DNA of 6,240 nucleotides from Candidatus Bathyarchaeota archaeon. GTDB lineage: Archaea > Thermoproteota > Bathyarchaeia > Bathyarchaeales > UBA233. A program made the translations under genes and the position numbers. The first letter of the stretch is position 1, and each line of letters begins with the position of its first letter. Positions 1-5,702 of this stretch are shown here, one piece after another. The stretch covers positions 5,764 through 12,003 of the forward strand of contig JAMDCS010000102.1 of the NCBI GenBank assembly GCA_023488835.1, written 5' to 3'. The notes under the pieces were generated by a model. That model was given only the letters and a program-made list of their open reading frames with translations, did not search any database and was not told where the DNA came from.

Positions 1-764
1 TCTACAACCGTGGAAATCAATTCAAGTTCCTGAACACCCTTAATTTCAATCAAGGCGCCGTTTGGCAAGGAAACGTTGAGGTCCTGGCGGATTGTGCCCA
101 GTCCACGCATAACCTTTCCTGTATCACGCAGAATTCTGCCGATGGCAAAAGCAACTTCCTGCGCTTCCATAGGCGAATAGATGACTGGTGCTGTGGCGAC
201 TTCAATCAGCGGGATTCCTAAGCGGTCGATGCGGTAACGGATTGTTTTGCCCTCATCTTGAGTTCCTGTTTTGCGTGCAGCATCCTCTTCAAGACTTGAT
301 GCCTGCATCGGAATGATTTTTTCTCCAACCTTAATCCAACCATCCAAAGCAATGATGCAGGTTCTCTGAAAGCCTGTGGTGTTTGAGCCGTCAATGACAG
401 TTTTGCGCATAACATGAACCTCGTCAACTGGCTGCATGTTCATCATCAAAGAAGCAGTCAAAACCACTTCAACGGCATCCAAGTTAATTGGGTGGGGCGG
501 TTCTTCATCCATCTCTACTAAGCAGGAACTTTTTCGGTTGGCTTCATAGAGAATTTTTACGCCTTTTTGGAACTCAAAATATGCTGCTGGGTCAACTTGT
601 CCCAACTCGCTTTGGGTTGGTCGGAGTCTGCGTAGGAAGGTTATTTCAGGGTCTTCTTTGAAGAGTTCCGGTGGGCAACTGCAGAAGAGTTTTGAGTTTA
701 CGTTTAGTTGTTGGTGGATTTCTAAGCCCACTTTCAATCCGACTTTGGCATAATCGATTGCCAT
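1..764 (-). CDS. gatE: Glutamyl-tRNA(Gln) amidotransferase subunit E, N-terminal part (gene continues past the left edge)
   Basis: GatE is the tRNA-binding and kinase/transamidase subunit of the archaeal cytoplasmic GatDE enzyme. It activates the glutamate of misacylated Glu-tRNA(Gln) with ATP and converts it to Gln-tRNA(Gln) using ammonia delivered by GatD. The frame is open from an ATG at 764-762 to the window edge: 254 full codons of a family usually a little over 600 residues. The GatB/GatE signature KVGLEIHQQL is at residues 11-20. Further family landmarks are the SKLFCSCPPEL cysteine segment (24-34), CLVEMDEEPPHPINL (81-95), YRIDRLGIPLIEVAT (177-191) and MRGLGTIRQDLNVSL (219-233). The start is fixed by homology and by GGAGG at 772-776, 7 nt upstream. 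The ATG follows the gatD stop codon directly, so the two subunits are probably made together by coupled translation. No disruption is visible. The C-terminal tRNA-recognition domains are outside the window. Confidence 0.96.
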   Translation of the reverse strand, partial: MAIDYAKVGLKVGLEIHQQLNVNSKLFCSCPPELFKEDPEITFLRRLRPTQSELGQVDPAAYFEFQKGVKILYEANRKSSCLVEMDEEPPHPINLDAVEVVLTASLMMNMQPVDEVHVMRKTVIDGSNTTGFQRTCIIALDGWIKVGEKIIPMQASSLEEDAARKTGTQDEGKTIRYRIDRLGIPLIEVATAPVIYSPMEAQEVAFAIGRILRDTGKVMRGLGTIRQDLNVSLPNGALIEIKGVQELELISTVV

Positions 765-2111
765 TTATTGTCCTCCTTCAACGATTTTATCTTGTGGAAG
801 TGTGCGCGGTGAAAATTCGCTCGCAATGTTAGTTTTCAGTAGTTTGATGGCTTCTTCTGGCTTATCGGTTTGTCCGAGCGCCCACATGAGTTTAACAAGC
901 GCAGTTTCAGGGAACATGTCCTCGAGCGGAACCACGCCAAACGAGAGCAAATCCCTGCCAGTATCGTAAACGTTCATGTTTACTCTTCCCCAAATGCACT
1001 GCGAAGCCAAAGCAACCACAACGCCCTTCGCGACAGCCTTTTTGATTGCTTCAAAGCAGAATTTGCTAACATGCCCTAAACCTGAACCTTCAAGCAAAAT
1101 CCCCTTCACGCCCTTTTCAACGTAGAAGTCGATTATTGCTGGGTCAAGTCCAGGATAGAACTTTACGAGAGCAACTTTTTCGCTAAACTCTGGTTTGAGA
1201 ACCAGCTTTTTCTTGGCGTCTCGGCGCTGGTACTGGTCGGTTTGCATGGTAACTTTTTGGTCAAGCACTTTGGCGATGGGAAAACCGTTGATGGATTTGA
1301 AGGTGTCTCTTCGGCTTGTGTGGCACTTGCGCACTTTCGTTCCCCTGTGAACGATGATGGCGGTGTCGGAGACGGTTTCATGCATAGCTAAACCAACTTC
1401 GGCAAACGGCGCTTCGCCAGCGGCTTTCACTGCCCCAATCAGGTTTGTGGCTGCGTCGCTGCTTGGTCGGTCAGATGAACGCTGAGCACCGACAAGTATG
1501 ACGGGAACAGGCAGATTCTGCAGGGCAAAGCTCAAAGCGGCTGAAGTGTAAGCCATCGTGTCTGTGCCATGCGCGATTACTATGCCATCCACGCCTTGCG
1601 CGATACGTTTAGCGACGGTTTGGGCAAGTTCGGTCCAGTGTTTTTGGGTGATGTTTTCGCTGTAGAGGCTGAAGACGATTTCTGTGTCAACCCGAGCAAC
1701 ATCCGCGAGTTCTGGAACCACGCCGTAGAGGTCGCTGGCTGAAATGGCTGAACGCACTGCTCCTGTACGGTAATCCACACGGCTGGCAATTGTTCCACCT
1801 GTGCTCATGATGACAACATGGGGTAAGGCTGGGTTTTGTTTGGGGATGGGCGGTGAAGCAAACGTTGGTTTGGTGCCTTTGCCTATTTTTTCTATTGTGA
1901 CATCTTTTGTTACTTTGATGCCGACGTTGTAGCCGCTTTTCATCTTAACAATGACGATGGTGCCTTCGCCAAGTTCTGAGCGGGGAATCAGGATGCCCTC
2001 GTAGATTTTGTCCTTGCTCGTAACTTTGATGATGTCTCCGATGCCGCAGTCGGCTTGTTTTAGCAGGCGCAACGCTTCGCCCCTGTAACCTGAATTTTCA
2101 ATCTGACTCAT
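765..2111 (-). CDS. gatD: Glutamyl-tRNA(Gln) amidotransferase subunit D (asparaginase-like)
   Basis: GatD is the glutaminase subunit of GatDE and supplies ammonia from glutamine or asparagine for transamidation of Glu-tRNA(Gln). The 448 residues match the family's usual length. A small N-terminal beta domain (about 20-78) precedes a type I/II L-asparaginase fold from about residue 97. The asparaginase catalytic set is present: Thr107 in STGGTIAS, Thr183-Asp184 in HGTDTM, and a lysine that aligns best as Lys262 in GTKVRKCH. The N-terminal domain and the adjacent gatE separate it from a plain asparaginase. It starts at ATG 2111, with GGAG at 2121-2124 nine nt upstream and the elp3 stop only 3 nt before it. 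Its last codons carry the Shine-Dalgarno sequence of gatE, and its TAA abuts the gatE ATG. It should lie on one transcript with elp3 and gatE. Nothing appears missing. Confidence 0.97.
   Translation of the reverse strand: MSQIENSGYRGEALRLLKQADCGIGDIIKVTSKDKIYEGILIPRSELGEGTIVIVKMKSGYNVGIKVTKDVTIEKIGKGTKPTFASPPIPKQNPALPHVVIMSTGGTIASRVDYRTGAVRSAISASDLYGVVPELADVARVDTEIVFSLYSENITQKHWTELAQTVAKRIAQGVDGIVIAHGTDTMAYTSAALSFALQNLPVPVILVGAQRSSDRPSSDAATNLIGAVKAAGEAPFAEVGLAMHETVSDTAIIVHRGTKVRKCHTSRRDTFKSINGFPIAKVLDQKVTMQTDQYQRRDAKKKLVLKPEFSEKVALVKFYPGLDPAIIDFYVEKGVKGILLEGSGLGHVSKFCFEAIKKAVAKGVVVALASQCIWGRVNMNVYDTGRDLLSFGVVPLEDMFPETALVKLMWALGQTDKPEEAIKLLKTNIASEFSPRTLPQDKIVEGGQ
772..776 (-). promoter_or_regulatory. 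Shine-Dalgarno site of gatE inside the gatD 3' end
   Basis: GGAGG on the minus strand lies 7 nt before the gatE ATG and within the last gatD codons (VEGGQ-stop). It fixes the gatE start and implies that ribosomes ending gatD can load directly onto gatE. Confidence 0.8.
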
Positions 2112-2114
2112 GCA

Positions 2115-3710
2115 CTATTTCTCCAGCTTTTTTGAAACGTAAACTCCATCGCGCTCGTACCCGAAACGCATGTAGTACCTTCTTGTTCCTAACGCACTTA
2201 TAACTAAAAGCTTTTTCAACCCCAACTCCTCAGCAGCCAAGTGTTCGGCTTCTTTTAAGAGGATTTGTCCATAGCCTTTATGTTGCCATGCGCTGTCGGA
2301 ATGTTTCCCAACGGGAACAAGTTGACCATAAATGTGGAGTTCCCTAACGATTGCGGATGGAACAACGGTGATTTCTGGTCTGCGCGCTTTCGCTGATGGA
2401 ACACGCATGCGTAAATAGCCCAGCAGAACGTTGTTTTCGGGGTCTTCGGCTGAGATGAAAAATTCTTGTCCTTCTGAGGCTTGGTATTGTTGGGTTAGGA
2501 TTTTGACTTTTTCCAAATCAGGCTTCACATGGTCAACTGCCAAACGGTGTCCCACTTCGCGGCAACGGATACATTGGCATTGGCTGCCTTGTGCTTTAAG
2601 TTTAGATTGGACAAGTTCGCGCACGTCGCTCTTTTTTACTCCAGCTAAAATGAGTCTTGCTGGGATGTCGCGTTGCACACGCATCACTCTTACCCATGGC
2701 GGTATGGTTTTTTTGATTTCGGCAATTACGTTTGCTGCTTCTTGGGTAGTGTAGGGTTGGTAGGTGCCGTTTTGATACCATTCGTAGGCTTTGGTGCCAG
2801 CGATAGCTAGGCACGGGTAGATTTTTATCATGTCGGGCTTGAAAGCTACATCGGTGAAGATTCGTTTGAAGGCTTCTTGGTCTTTTTGCGGGTTGGAACC
2901 TGGCATTCCCGGCATCATGTGATAAACAATTTTTAATCCTGCGTCTTTGGCAATGCGGGTTGCTTCAACCACGTCTGCCACCGTGTGAGTTCTGCCTACT
3001 AAACGGTAAATTTCATCGTCAGGATTCTGCACCCCAAGCTCAACACGTGTCACACCCATGCCAAGCATTGCATCGATGTGGGGTTGTTTTGCCCAGTCGG
3101 GACGCGTTTCGACTGTGATGCCGACGTTGCGGGTTTTGCTAACTTCAGCATTCGCCTTTGCCTCTTCCAGGCTCTTGGAGGGTTTGCCTGTTAGGGCGTC
3201 TAGGCAGCGTTGGATAAACCATGTCTGGTATTCCATGGGGGTGGCTGGGAAGGTTCCACCCATTATGATTAATTCAACCTTGTCCACTTTGTGACCGATG
3301 GCTGTGAGTTGGCGGATGCGGCTTTTAACTTGCTCATACGGGTCAAAGCTGTTTTGTGTTCCACGCAGGGCAGCTGGTTCATATCCCGTGTAGCTTTGCG
3401 GTGAACCTTGGGTTGGTCCTCCTGGGCAGTAAGCGCAGGGTTCAGGCTGCGGGCAAGGATAGGGTTTAGTCATGACGGCAATTACACTTACGCCACTTAT
3501 GGTTCGGGTTGCTTTTCTTCGCAGAATCGGCAGGAGCTTTTTTGCTTCAGCTGGCGTTAGGGCACTTATTAAATCGGCGTTAGCTGGGACAGCTTCTAAG
3601 TGGTACTTGGCTGCTGTTTTGATTTTTAATCGGTTTACATCCTCATGTGTGGGTGACGACATAGAAAGTAGCGTGGTGATTATTTCTCTTAGCGCAGCTT
3701 GTTTGTTCAA
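2115..3710 (-). CDS. elp3: Archaeal Elp3: radical SAM/GNAT tRNA wobble-uridine carboxymethyltransferase
   Basis: Elp3 uses S-adenosylmethionine and acetyl-CoA to install the cm5 group on U34 of tRNAs; archaeal versions act without the other eukaryotic Elongator subunits. The 531 residues show the full family layout. An N-terminal helical tRNA-binding region (about 1-75) is followed by the radical SAM domain with 4Fe-4S cysteines Cys86, Cys92 and Cys95 (CPQPEPCAYC), then PQSYTGYEPAALRG (104-117) and IIMGGTFP (148-155). A cysteine cluster CQCIRC (378-383) links to a C-terminal GNAT domain with QHKGYG (476-481) and RYYMRFGY (511-518). The chosen start is a TTG at 3710, because ALREIITTLL just after it fits the family N terminus; the next ATG (codon 17) would cut this off. 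No Shine-Dalgarno precedes the TTG. It is first in a tight operon with gatD and gatE. The start is the only uncertain point. Confidence 0.96.
   Translation of the reverse strand: MNKQAALREIITTLLSMSSPTHEDVNRLKIKTAAKYHLEAVPANADLISALTPAEAKKLLPILRRKATRTISGVSVIAVMTKPYPCPQPEPCAYCPGGPTQGSPQSYTGYEPAALRGTQNSFDPYEQVKSRIRQLTAIGHKVDKVELIIMGGTFPATPMEYQTWFIQRCLDALTGKPSKSLEEAKANAEVSKTRNVGITVETRPDWAKQPHIDAMLGMGVTRVELGVQNPDDEIYRLVGRTHTVADVVEATRIAKDAGLKIVYHMMPGMPGSNPQKDQEAFKRIFTDVAFKPDMIKIYPCLAIAGTKAYEWYQNGTYQPYTTQEAANVIAEIKKTIPPWVRVMRVQRDIPARLILAGVKKSDVRELVQSKLKAQGSQCQCIRCREVGHRLAVDHVKPDLEKVKILTQQYQASEGQEFFISAEDPENNVLLGYLRMRVPSAKARRPEITVVPSAIVRELHIYGQLVPVGKHSDSAWQHKGYGQILLKEAEHLAAEELGLKKLLVISALGTRRYYMRFGYERDGVYVSKKLEK
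2121..2124 (-). promoter_or_regulatory. Shine-Dalgarno site of gatD
   Basis: GGAG on the minus strand sits in the last codons of elp3, 9 nt before the gatD ATG. Together with the 3-nt intergenic gap it supports coupled translation of elp3 and gatD. Confidence 0.65.
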
Positions 3711-3742
3711 GGGAAAGTACCAAAATAGGTTAAGACTACAAA

Positions 3743-3750
3743 TAAATAAA
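3743..3750 (-). promoter_or_regulatory. Candidate TATA box for the elp3-gatD-gatE operon
   Basis: TTTATTTA on the minus strand is centred about 36 nt before the elp3 TTG. With normal archaeal spacing (about 25 nt), transcription would start near 3720 and leave a leader of about 10 nt. It lies downstream of the oligo-T run after eS30, so the operon could have its own promoter. This rests on spacing and composition only. Confidence 0.5.
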
Positions 3751-3781
3751 CTACACTAACTTAAAACGGAAATTTAGCTTG

Positions 3782-3787
3782 AAAAAA
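3782..3787 (-). terminator. Oligo-T terminator after eS30
   Basis: A run of six T residues on the minus strand begins 8 nt after the eS30 stop codon, followed by a second T4 stretch around 3762-3766. Oligo-T tracts without a needed hairpin are the usual archaeal termination signal. It may separate the eS30 transcript from elp3-gatDE, or be only partly effective. Confidence 0.55.
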
Positions 3788-3795
3788 CGTTCCGC

Positions 3796-3957
3796 TTAAA
3801 CCCAGTTTTGCCCAGCTTTCCGCTGCAGAATCACACGCTTCTCGTAGTTGCGTTTGTTTCTGGTTTTTGGGCTTGGAGCAGTTCTCTCATGAGCCTCAAT
3901 TTTTGGCGTTTGAGTGCGGACTTTTCCAGCTTTGGATAGTGAACCGTGAGTTGGCAT
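3796..3957 (-). CDS. rps30e: Small ribosomal subunit protein eS30
   Basis: This 53-residue, very basic protein of the small ribosomal subunit is shared by archaea and eukaryotes and absent from bacteria. The sequence has the family hallmarks: [20 protein letters not shown] at the N terminus, a short variable middle, then the basic NKRNYEKR segment (34-41) and the RKAGQNW ending (46-52). The length is normal for archaea, where it occurs without the ubiquitin-like fusion found in animals. It starts at ATG 3957, with AGGTG at 3964-3968 six nt upstream. It stands in front of the elp3 operon on the same strand, 85 bp away, with an oligo-T run in the gap, so it is probably a separate or partly separate transcript. 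Nothing is odd apart from its small size, which makes it easy to miss. Confidence 0.96.
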   Translation of the reverse strand: MPTHGSLSKAGKVRTQTPKIEAHERTAPSPKTRNKRNYEKRVILQRKAGQNWV

Positions 3958-3963
3958 ATTTTA

Positions 3964-3968
3964 CACCT
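3964..3968 (-). promoter_or_regulatory. Shine-Dalgarno site of eS30
   Basis: AGGTG on the minus strand, 6 nt before the ATG, matches the archaeal 16S anti-Shine-Dalgarno core and decides the eS30 start. Confidence 0.7.
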
Positions 3969-3994
3969 TTTGCACATAAAGCCGAAACGTTGCA

Positions 3995-4000
3995 CTTAAA
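3995..4000 (-). promoter_or_regulatory. Weak TATA-like element close to eS30
   Basis: TTTAAG on the minus strand (within AAGGTTTAAGTGC) is centred about 40 nt before the eS30 ATG. It would place the transcript start near 3972, giving a leader of about 15 nt that just contains the Shine-Dalgarno site. The stronger box at 4071-4078 is the alternative and would give a leader of about 90 nt. Confidence 0.35.
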
Positions 4001-4070
4001 CCTTACCCATCCAAAACTGCTTCGAAACCAACATGCCAAGCACTAGCTGCGATTTTTTTCTATAGCCCCC

Positions 4071-4078
4071 TTATATAA
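4071..4078. promoter_or_regulatory. Palindromic TATA box TTATATAA
   Basis: TTATATAA closely matches the archaeal TATA consensus and is palindromic, so its direction cannot be read from the box alone. Read on the minus strand it would start transcription near 4050 and give eS30 a leader of about 90 nt. Read on the plus strand it would start near 4100, in front of the inverted repeat and hairpin. Confidence 0.45.
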
Positions 4079-4134
4079 AGGCAAAATAGCGCAATGTTGG
4101 AAAGGTCTTGTGCTCTCAGCGACCTAGCTCCCCT

Positions 4135-4144
4135 CTATATATAG
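4135..4144. promoter_or_regulatory. Palindromic TATA-like element CTATATATAG
   Basis: This perfect 10-bp palindrome lies 56 bp from the 4071-4078 box and directly abuts the hairpin at 4144-4182. It could be a promoter on either strand; on the minus strand the start would fall near 4114. No gene is clearly served by it. Confidence 0.3.
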
Positions 4145-4182
4145 CCTCAAAACGTGCAGTTTCTAAGGACGTTTTGCTAGGC
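4144..4182. repeat. Imperfect inverted repeat forming a strong hairpin
   Basis: GCCT plus CAAAACGT (4144-4155) pairs with ACGTTTTG (4169-4176) and AGGC (4179-4182). This gives 8 + 4 base pairs interrupted by a 2-nt CT bulge, with a 13-nt loop. It lies about 80 bp beyond the acr3 stop. It could be part of a structured RNA, a 3'-end processing or stability element for the arsR-acr3 mRNA, or a protein-binding site. Confidence 0.6.
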
Positions 4183-4263
4183 GGTCGTTGGGCGGAATTG
4201 TTGGTTGATGGTTGTTTATGTGGGGTTTGTTGCTATTTGTCAGTGTTTGATTTAGATTGTCGA

Positions 4264-5325
4264 CTAAGTTGTTGGTTTTTTCTTTTTTCTGGGAAAGTGT
4301 TTTCTTGTTCTCAATCCAAGTTTTACAAGTAAAAGCATCAAGGGCACTTCTAACAGTGGACCAATCACAGTGGCTAATGCTGCTCCTGAACCTATCCCAT
4401 AGAGAGTGACAGCTACTGCGATGGCTACTTCAAAGTGGCTGCTGCTGCCAATGATGGTTGTGTCGATGGCGCTTTCGTATTTCCAGCCTAAAAGGTAGCC
4501 TAACGGGTAAGTCCATGAAATCATTATTGCGTAATGTATCAGGAGGGGAACTGCAAGGAGACCGACGAGAAGCGGATTGTTGATGATTGTTTGTCCTGCA
4601 AAAGAGAAAAGCACAACCAACGTTAACAAGAGGGCTACAATGGAGATTTTGCCTATCACTGGATTGTACTTGTCTTTGAACCATTCATCCCCTTTCTTTT
4701 TAATAATTATCCGCCGCGACAACGCCCCTGCACCTACTGGAAGTGCAATGAAGACAAGAACGCTAACGGCAATTAAATCCCATGGAACAGGTATGCTGCT
4801 AACGCCCAAGTACAATGCTGCAAGCGGGGCATACAGTGCAAGCATCAGTAGAGCGTTGAAAGCTGTGTTAATGAGTCCTTGTGCCATGTCGCCTCTTGCA
4901 AGGAACATCCACCACATAACCATCGCTGTGCATGGAGACAAGCCTAGAAGAATTAAGCCAGCTATGTACTGCGGATTGCCAGGGAAGAAAGTGTTTGCGA
5001 GAAAAGTCATAAGTGGCGGAGCGATTATCCAGTTAGCGATTATCGTTACAATCAGTGGTTTGGGGCTTCTTGCTGCTTTCTTTACATCGCTAAACTGTAT
5101 TCCAACAACTGTTGGGTACATCATAAAAAACAGAAGTATACCAATCGGTATGGATAACTGGGCAAACTTTAATGAATCCATAAACTGCCCAAACGCAGGA
5201 ACAAATCTTCCCACGAGCAAACCTACAACTATACAGATAGCTATCCAGAGGGTGAGGTATTTTTCCCAAAGCCCCAAAGACAATTCTTTCTTTACATGCT
5301 CTTGTTTTGCTTCCAAATTATTCAT
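4264..5325 (-). CDS. acr3: ACR3-family arsenite efflux permease
   Basis: ACR3 permeases (bile/arsenite/riboflavin transporter superfamily) export As(III), and in some cases Sb(III), across the cytoplasmic membrane using the proton gradient. The 353 residues show about ten hydrophobic segments, roughly at 24-45, 56-78, 88-110, 118-142, 150-175, 182-203, 225-245, 252-278, 296-318 and 320-340. The key TM4 cysteine is Cys132 (GLSPCTAMV) and the conserved TM9 glutamate is Glu299 (GSSSHFEVAI), followed by the family-typical IGPLLEVP (321-328). The TM4 motif differs from the usual ARCIAMV form. The tail is short and lysine-rich. The gene follows arsR with an 8-nt overlap (ATGAATAA). The ATG at 5325 directly abuts a GGAG, which is closer than ideal; TTG at codon 4 (5316) would have a 9-nt spacing and is an alternative start. 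Arsenite specificity is inferred from family and context. Confidence 0.92.
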   Translation of the reverse strand: MNNLEAKQEHVKKELSLGLWEKYLTLWIAICIVVGLLVGRFVPAFGQFMDSLKFAQLSIPIGILLFFMMYPTVVGIQFSDVKKAARSPKPLIVTIIANWIIAPPLMTFLANTFFPGNPQYIAGLILLGLSPCTAMVMWWMFLARGDMAQGLINTAFNALLMLALYAPLAALYLGVSSIPVPWDLIAVSVLVFIALPVGAGALSRRIIIKKKGDEWFKDKYNPVIGKISIVALLLTLVVLFSFAGQTIINNPLLVGLLAVPLLIHYAIMISWTYPLGYLLGWKYESAIDTTIIGSSSHFEVAIAVAVTLYGIGSGAALATVIGPLLEVPLMLLLVKLGLRTRKHFPRKKKKPTT

Positions 5326-5662
5326 CTCCTGCCGAGCTGCAAGACATCTGCTGCATAACTTCTTTCTGTAGAACGCTAACGAGTTCAGAAGTTAATGCGT
5401 CAACAGACTTGTGGATGCGAGGGTCAACAATCGAGTACATTCGTTTAGTTCCATCTTTTCTGCAACTAATTAGTCCTGCATCCCTCAAGATTTTCAAATG
5501 ACGAGAAACCACTGGCTGAATAAGACTAAGATGCGGGACTATTTCGCAGACGCATTTTTCTCCGTCACGCAGGAACTCGAGGATTTCGAGTCTGTCGGGG
5601 TCTGAGAGGGCGTGGAAGACTTGGGCTTTGAATCTTTGTTGGTGCGGTGTTGGTGGGGTCAT
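5318..5662 (-). CDS. arsR: ArsR-type metalloid-responsive winged-helix repressor
   Basis: ArsR/SmtB repressors bind operator DNA as dimers and release it when As(III) or Sb(III) binds. With the ATG at 5662 the protein has 114 residues, the usual size. FHALSDPDRLEILEFL (16-31) opens the winged helix. The sensor motif KCVCEIVPHL (36-45) carries Cys37-Val-Cys39, matching the ELCVCDL metalloid site of classical ArsR. The recognition helix is QPVVSRHLKILRDAGLI (49-65), followed by a wing around 66-77. Cys67 and Cys108 could be further thiol ligands. A TTG in frame at 5686 would add 8 residues, but it lies inside the palindromic TATA box, upstream of the expected transcript start. The ATG is therefore preferred, with a near-leaderless mRNA. 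The stop overlaps the acr3 start, giving an arsR-acr3 operon. Autorepression is likely but not shown. Confidence 0.92.
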   Translation of the reverse strand: MTPPTPHQQRFKAQVFHALSDPDRLEILEFLRDGEKCVCEIVPHLSLIQPVVSRHLKILRDAGLISCRKDGTKRMYSIVDPRIHKSVDALTSELVSVLQKEVMQQMSCSSAGDE

Positions 5663-5684
5663 GGTTCCAAAGAAGGTACATAAC

Positions 5685-5698
5685 AATATTTAAATATT
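5685..5698 (-). promoter_or_regulatory. arsR-acr3 promoter: 14-bp palindrome containing the TATA box
   Basis: AATATTTAAATATT is a perfect palindrome centred about 29 nt before the arsR ATG. Its TTTAAATA core is a good archaeal TATA box at a distance expected for a leaderless or nearly leaderless transcript. Its symmetry also makes it a possible operator, so ArsR bound here would exclude TBP. Confidence 0.6.
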
Positions 5699-5702
5699 TA
5701 CA

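Larger units (their letters stand above)
3958..4263. other. Non-coding intergenic region between acr3 and eS30
   Basis: I see no convincing protein gene in these 306 bases. In order they hold the eS30 ribosome binding site (3964-3968), a weak TATA-like TTTAAG (3995-4000), an A7/T7 tract (4053-4059), a palindromic TTATATAA (4071-4078), a small inverted repeat (4103-4107 with 4121-4125), a palindromic CTATATATAG (4135-4144), a strong hairpin (4144-4182) and a stretch rich in G and T on the plus strand (4183-4263) next to the acr3 stop. The last stretch has stops in the acr3 frame, so it is not an obvious extension of acr3. Confidence 0.75.

Noticed and set aside
765..2111. Plain L-asparaginase instead of GatD
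   Set aside because: The extra N-terminal domain, the total length and the abutting gatE make GatD far more likely.
3996..4034. Twelve-codon minus-strand open frame upstream of eS30 (possible leader peptide)
   Set aside because: It has no Shine-Dalgarno site, ends inside a TATA-like element, and exists in the transcript only if the distal promoter is used. An open frame this short is expected by chance.
4015..4035. TTCGAA-containing segment on the minus strand resembling a tRNA T-loop
   Set aside because: The flanking bases do not form the 5-bp T stem and no acceptor or anticodon stem can be built around it.
4124..4230. Stretch without stops on the minus strand running through the hairpin
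   Set aside because: There is no start codon or ribosome binding site, and the translated sequence (rich in Gln, Thr, Ser and Pro) has no recognisable similarity. It is short enough to be chance.
4108..4332. Plus-strand open frame of 74 codons starting with TTG in the intergenic region
   Set aside because: It has no ribosome binding site, a composition unlike a protein (Cys- and Ser-rich, repetitive), and it runs into the acr3 3' end. Better explained as non-coding sequence.
4577..5371. Long plus-strand open frame (264 codons) opposite acr3
   Set aside because: It lies antisense to a clear ten-segment permease with conserved Cys and Glu motifs, has no family features and no start signal. 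It is a mirror of acr3 codon bias.
5663..5686. Longer arsR starting at TTG 5686
   Set aside because: The extension begins inside the palindromic TATA box, upstream of the expected transcript start, and adds residues outside the conserved ArsR fold.
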